From Candidatus Eiseniibacteriota bacterium (GTDB lineage Bacteria > Eisenbacteria > RBG-16-71-46): a stretch of DNA of 6,056 nucleotides. Position 1 is the stretch's first letter. Every line of letters begins with the position of its first letter. The stretch is taken from positions 1 through 6,056 of the forward strand of contig VBOS01000124.1 of NCBI GenBank assembly GCA_005893185.1, read 5' to 3'. Shown here piece after piece: positions 5,739 to 6,056 of the stretch. The notes below the pieces were generated by a model. The model was not told the DNA's origin and did not search any database. It saw only the letters and a list, made by a program, of their open reading frames with translations. Position numbers and translations under genes: made by a program.

Positions 5739-6056
5739 ACAGCGACCTCCTCGCGATCTCCTCCTTCGTGCGAGCTGCGCTCGCGAAGCATCGCCCGGTG
5801 GTGGCGCTCGAGACCACGCTCGTCACGCACGGGCTGCCGCAGCCGCAGGGTGTGGAGATCGCGTCCGAGCTGGAGTCCGAGGTGGTGGCGGCAGGCGCAA
5901 CTCCGGCCACGATCGGCGTGCTCGACGGACGGGTGCGCGTCGGGCTGACGCTCGACGAGCTGCACCGGCTCGACTCCTCCGCTGCGGTCAAGCTCAACCT
6001 CAGCAACTTCGCGGCGCAGGTTTCGAGCGGAAAGCCCGGCTCGACCACGGTCGCGG
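5735..6056 (+). CDS. psuG: Pseudouridine-5'-phosphate glycosidase, 3' end cut by window
   Basis: PsuG reversibly cleaves the C-C glycosidic bond of pseudouridine 5'-phosphate, giving uracil and ribose 5-phosphate. It is a cytoplasmic, metal-dependent enzyme and trimeric in E. coli. ATG 5735 overlaps the kinase stop (ATGA), and 107 codons are visible with no stop before the window end; full proteins are about 300 residues. Visible family blocks are VVALETTLVTHGLPQPQGVE (Glu26 corresponds to the catalytic Glu of the A-L-E-S/T-T motif, with the H-G-x-P motif after it), GATPATIGVLDGRVRVGLTLDEL, a segment around AVKLNLSNF, and GSTTVA at the edge. The later catalytic Lys and metal-binding Asp lie outside the window. 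Adjacency to a PfkB kinase is the classical arrangement of pseudouridine catabolism. Confidence 0.95.
   Translation, partial: MNSDLLAISSFVRAALAKHRPVVALETTLVTHGLPQPQGVEIASELESEVVAAGATPATIGVLDGRVRVGLTLDELHRLDSSAAVKLNLSNFAAQVSSGKPGSTTVA

Noticed and set aside
1..6056. CRISPR array, tRNA, rRNA, insertion sequence or phage element
   Set aside because: No regularly spaced direct repeats, tRNA-like cloverleaf, transposase or phage motifs were seen on either strand.

Overview
The window is very GC-rich (roughly 70% by eye). Almost every codon ends in G or C, all genes lie on the + strand, and gaps are short. This fits a high-GC bacterium. The UbiX variant (a PGEKYLALS-type segment), the long UbiD and the DUF2723 membrane protein recall environmental phyla such as Candidatus Eisenbacteria, Gemmatimonadota or Myxococcota. 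That placement is from memory and weak; no rRNA or marker gene is present to settle it.

Left half (1-3901). A ubiX gene, missing only its first codons, is followed by a ubiD gene and then a DUF2723 (GT-C-like) membrane glycosyltransferase gene. UbiX makes the prenylated flavin (prFMN) that UbiD decarboxylases need, so the first two genes form a functional pair, most likely for quinone (menaquinone or ubiquinone) biosynthesis. A striking perfect 21-bp inverted repeat, extendable to about 25 bp, fills the ubiX-ubiD gap. Both ubiD and the DUF2723 gene are broken in this sequence. UbiD shifts frame near 1474 exactly where the catalytic E-G-P-F/Y-G-D/E block should be, and about 55 or 58 nt seem to be missing. 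The DUF2723 gene has an in-frame TAG at 2867 where a conserved middle segment seems to be missing. Flanking sequence on each side still reads as well-conserved protein, so these are either very recent deletions or sequencing/assembly deletions.

Gap 3902-4002 (101 nt) holds a modest hairpin followed by a short T-run, a possible terminator separating the two halves.

Right half (4003-6056). Three intact, tightly overlapping genes: a BtpA/SgcQ-family TIM-barrel protein, a PfkB-family kinase (TTG start overlapping the previous stop as TTGA) and psuG, pseudouridine-5'-phosphate glycosidase (ATG overlapping the kinase stop as ATGA; cut by the window end). PfkB + PsuG suggests salvage of pseudouridine, or a related nucleoside, by phosphorylation and then cleavage to uracil and ribose 5-phosphate. 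The co-translated BtpA-family enzyme of unknown reaction is the most interesting functional lead in the window.

No tRNA, rRNA, CRISPR array, transposase, integrase or phage gene was seen.
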